This document shows positions 4,774 to 5,346 of a stretch of DNA of 5,346 nt, piece after piece. The first letter of the stretch is position 1. Every line of letters begins with the position of its first letter. The stretch spans positions 1 to 5,346 of the forward strand of contig JAUXAV010000077.1 in NCBI GenBank assembly GCA_030619735.1, read 5' to 3'. The DNA comes from Candidatus Aenigmatarchaeota archaeon. GTDB lineage: Archaea; Aenigmatarchaeota; Aenigmatarchaeia; QMZP01; JAUXAV01. Under the pieces are notes generated by a model. It worked only from the letters and a program-made list of their open reading frames with translations, searched no databases and was not told the DNA's origin. Both the position numbers and the translations under genes were made by a program.

Positions 4774-4959
4774 ATGAGAGAGGAAAGAGGAAGAGGCGGT
4801 TTCCGAAAGGATTCCGGACAAAGAAGGGATTTCGGACCGCGAGAGATGCATAAAGCAGTCTGCTCTGAGTGTGGAAAGGACTGTGAGGTTCCCTTCAAGC
4901 CCACAGAGGGCAGGCCGATTTACTGCAGGGAATGCTTTGCGAAGAGAAAGAGATACTGA
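4774..4959 (+). CDS. Small CxxC-x17-CxxC zinc-binding protein
   Basis: The 61-residue protein contains a textbook CxxC-x17-CxxC domain: Cys30/Cys33 (CSEC) and Cys51/Cys54 (CREC), separated by exactly 17 residues that include VPFKPTEGRPIYC. This domain is widespread in archaea and some bacteria; it is expected to bind one zinc ion, and its role is not established. An additional Cys37 lies in the loop. The N-terminal 25 residues are rich in Arg and Gly (RGRGGF, GQRRDFGPRE) and the C-terminus is basic (KRKRY), which suggests nucleic-acid binding. The start ATG 4774 is supported by AAGGAAGG 5 bases upstream, so unlike its leaderless neighbours this gene has a leader. Base composition matches cdc6/xerA, so it marks the return to host-like DNA. 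Confidence 0.88.
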   Translation: MREERGRGGFRKDSGQRRDFGPREMHKAVCSECGKDCEVPFKPTEGRPIYCRECFAKRKRY

Positions 4960-4989
4960 TTCTTTAGTAGGAATTAGGGAAGTAGAGGG

Positions 4990-5000
4990 TTTTTGTTTTT
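4990..5000 (+). terminator. T-rich terminator after the CxxC gene
   Basis: TTTTTGTTTTT begins 30 bases after the stop codon and has no stem before it. Such T tracts are the normal intrinsic signal for archaeal RNA polymerase. Confidence 0.6.
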
Positions 5001-5011
5001 GTCCGTTTGGA

Positions 5012-5019
5012 TTTTTAAG
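5012..5019 (+). promoter_or_regulatory. TATA box for the ABC ATPase gene (leaderless)
   Basis: TTTTTAAG is centred about 26 bases before ATG 5042, so transcription should begin at the start codon. A stronger-looking TATATAAA (5027-5034) is too close: it would start transcription near 5057, inside the gene. No well-spaced Shine-Dalgarno sequence is present. Confidence 0.45.
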
Positions 5020-5041
5020 CCCCCAGTATATAAAAAGGGAT

Positions 5042-5346
5042 ATGGAGAAATATGCCCTGAAGCTGGAGGGAGTGAAGAAGATTTACAATGAGGGCGAGGA
5101 GAACGAGGTCCAGGCAGTGAAGGGCATTGACCTGTCTGTCAGAAACAGAGAGTTTATCTCCATTATAGGGCCCTCTGGCTCTGGGAAAACAACACTCCTT
5201 GATATAATAGGCTGCCTCCTCCAGCCGAGCTACGGCAAGGTCTTCCTGGACAGCACCGACACTGGAAAACTGGGTGAAAAGGGGCTGGCAAAACTAAGGA
5301 GGGAGAAGCTCGGGTTCATATTCCAGCAGTATAACCTTATTCCCAG
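5042..5346 (+). CDS. ABC transporter ATP-binding protein, MacB/LolD type, N-terminal part (3' end outside window)
   Basis: This is the cytoplasmic ATPase subunit that powers MacB/LolCDE-like transporters. The 101 complete codons begin MEKYALKLEGVKKIY, a normal start for the family. They include Walker A GPSGSGKTT (43-51), the segment LLDIIGCLLQPSYGKVFLD (52-70) and the Q-loop FQQYNLIP (94-101). The pairing of IIGCLLQP with LRREKLGFIFQQYNLIP is characteristic of MacB/LolD ATPases rather than general importers. The signature LSGGQ, Walker B and H-loop lie beyond the window, so about 130 residues are missing. A permease is expected downstream. The gene has its own promoter and follows a T-rich terminator, so it probably opens an operon. 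Confidence 0.92.
   Translation, partial: MEKYALKLEGVKKIYNEGEENEVQAVKGIDLSVRNREFISIIGPSGSGKTTLLDIIGCLLQPSYGKVFLDSTDTGKLGEKGLAKLRREKLGFIFQQYNLIP

Noticed and set aside
1..5346. CRISPR array, rRNA or IS element
   Set aside because: There are no regularly spaced long repeats, no rRNA-like conserved stretches and no transposase coding sequence in the window.

Overview
The window reads as archaeal DNA. Evidence: an Orc1/Cdc6-type replication initiator, a tyrosine recombinase with archaeal XerA features, TATA boxes placed so that three genes would be transcribed without a leader, AGGTG-type ribosome binding sites, and a CxxC-x17-CxxC zinc protein. AGG (Arg) and ATA (Ile) codons are frequent in the G+C-rich genes. 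I cannot name the lineage.

Layout. 1-711: C-terminal part of a MacB/FtsX-type ABC transporter permease, open at the left edge. 720-1736: cdc6-like AAA+ ATPase, 8 bases after the permease stop, so probably co-transcribed. 1737-1974: repeat-rich intergenic region with copies of TAGCGGAA/CGGAACTC and a near-perfect palindrome. It is a candidate replication origin, or an operator for the next gene. 1975-2862: xerA-like integrase with all six catalytic residues. 2863-2895: a 33-bp imperfect palindrome starting at the base after the xerA stop.

From about 2896 to 4760 the DNA becomes much more A+T-rich. This island carries a secreted lipoprotein with a TIM-barrel, glycosidase-like sequence (2967-4025, +) and a convergent 123-residue protein I do not recognise (4203-4574, -). 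The gap between them (4026-4202) is full of hairpins. A GC-rich inverted repeat brackets the small minus-strand gene. G+C-rich DNA then returns with a small zinc-ribbon-like protein (4774-4959) and the first third of a MacB/LolD-type ABC ATPase (5042 to the right edge).

How it fits together. An initiator, a candidate origin, a site-specific recombinase and a palindromic site next to it form a replication/recombination core. The neighbouring A+T-rich island looks like acquired cargo. A MacB-type permease end at the left edge and a MacB-type ATPase start at the right edge could belong to two separate transporters. If the molecule were a small circle, they could instead be two pieces of one transporter locus. 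The window alone cannot decide this.
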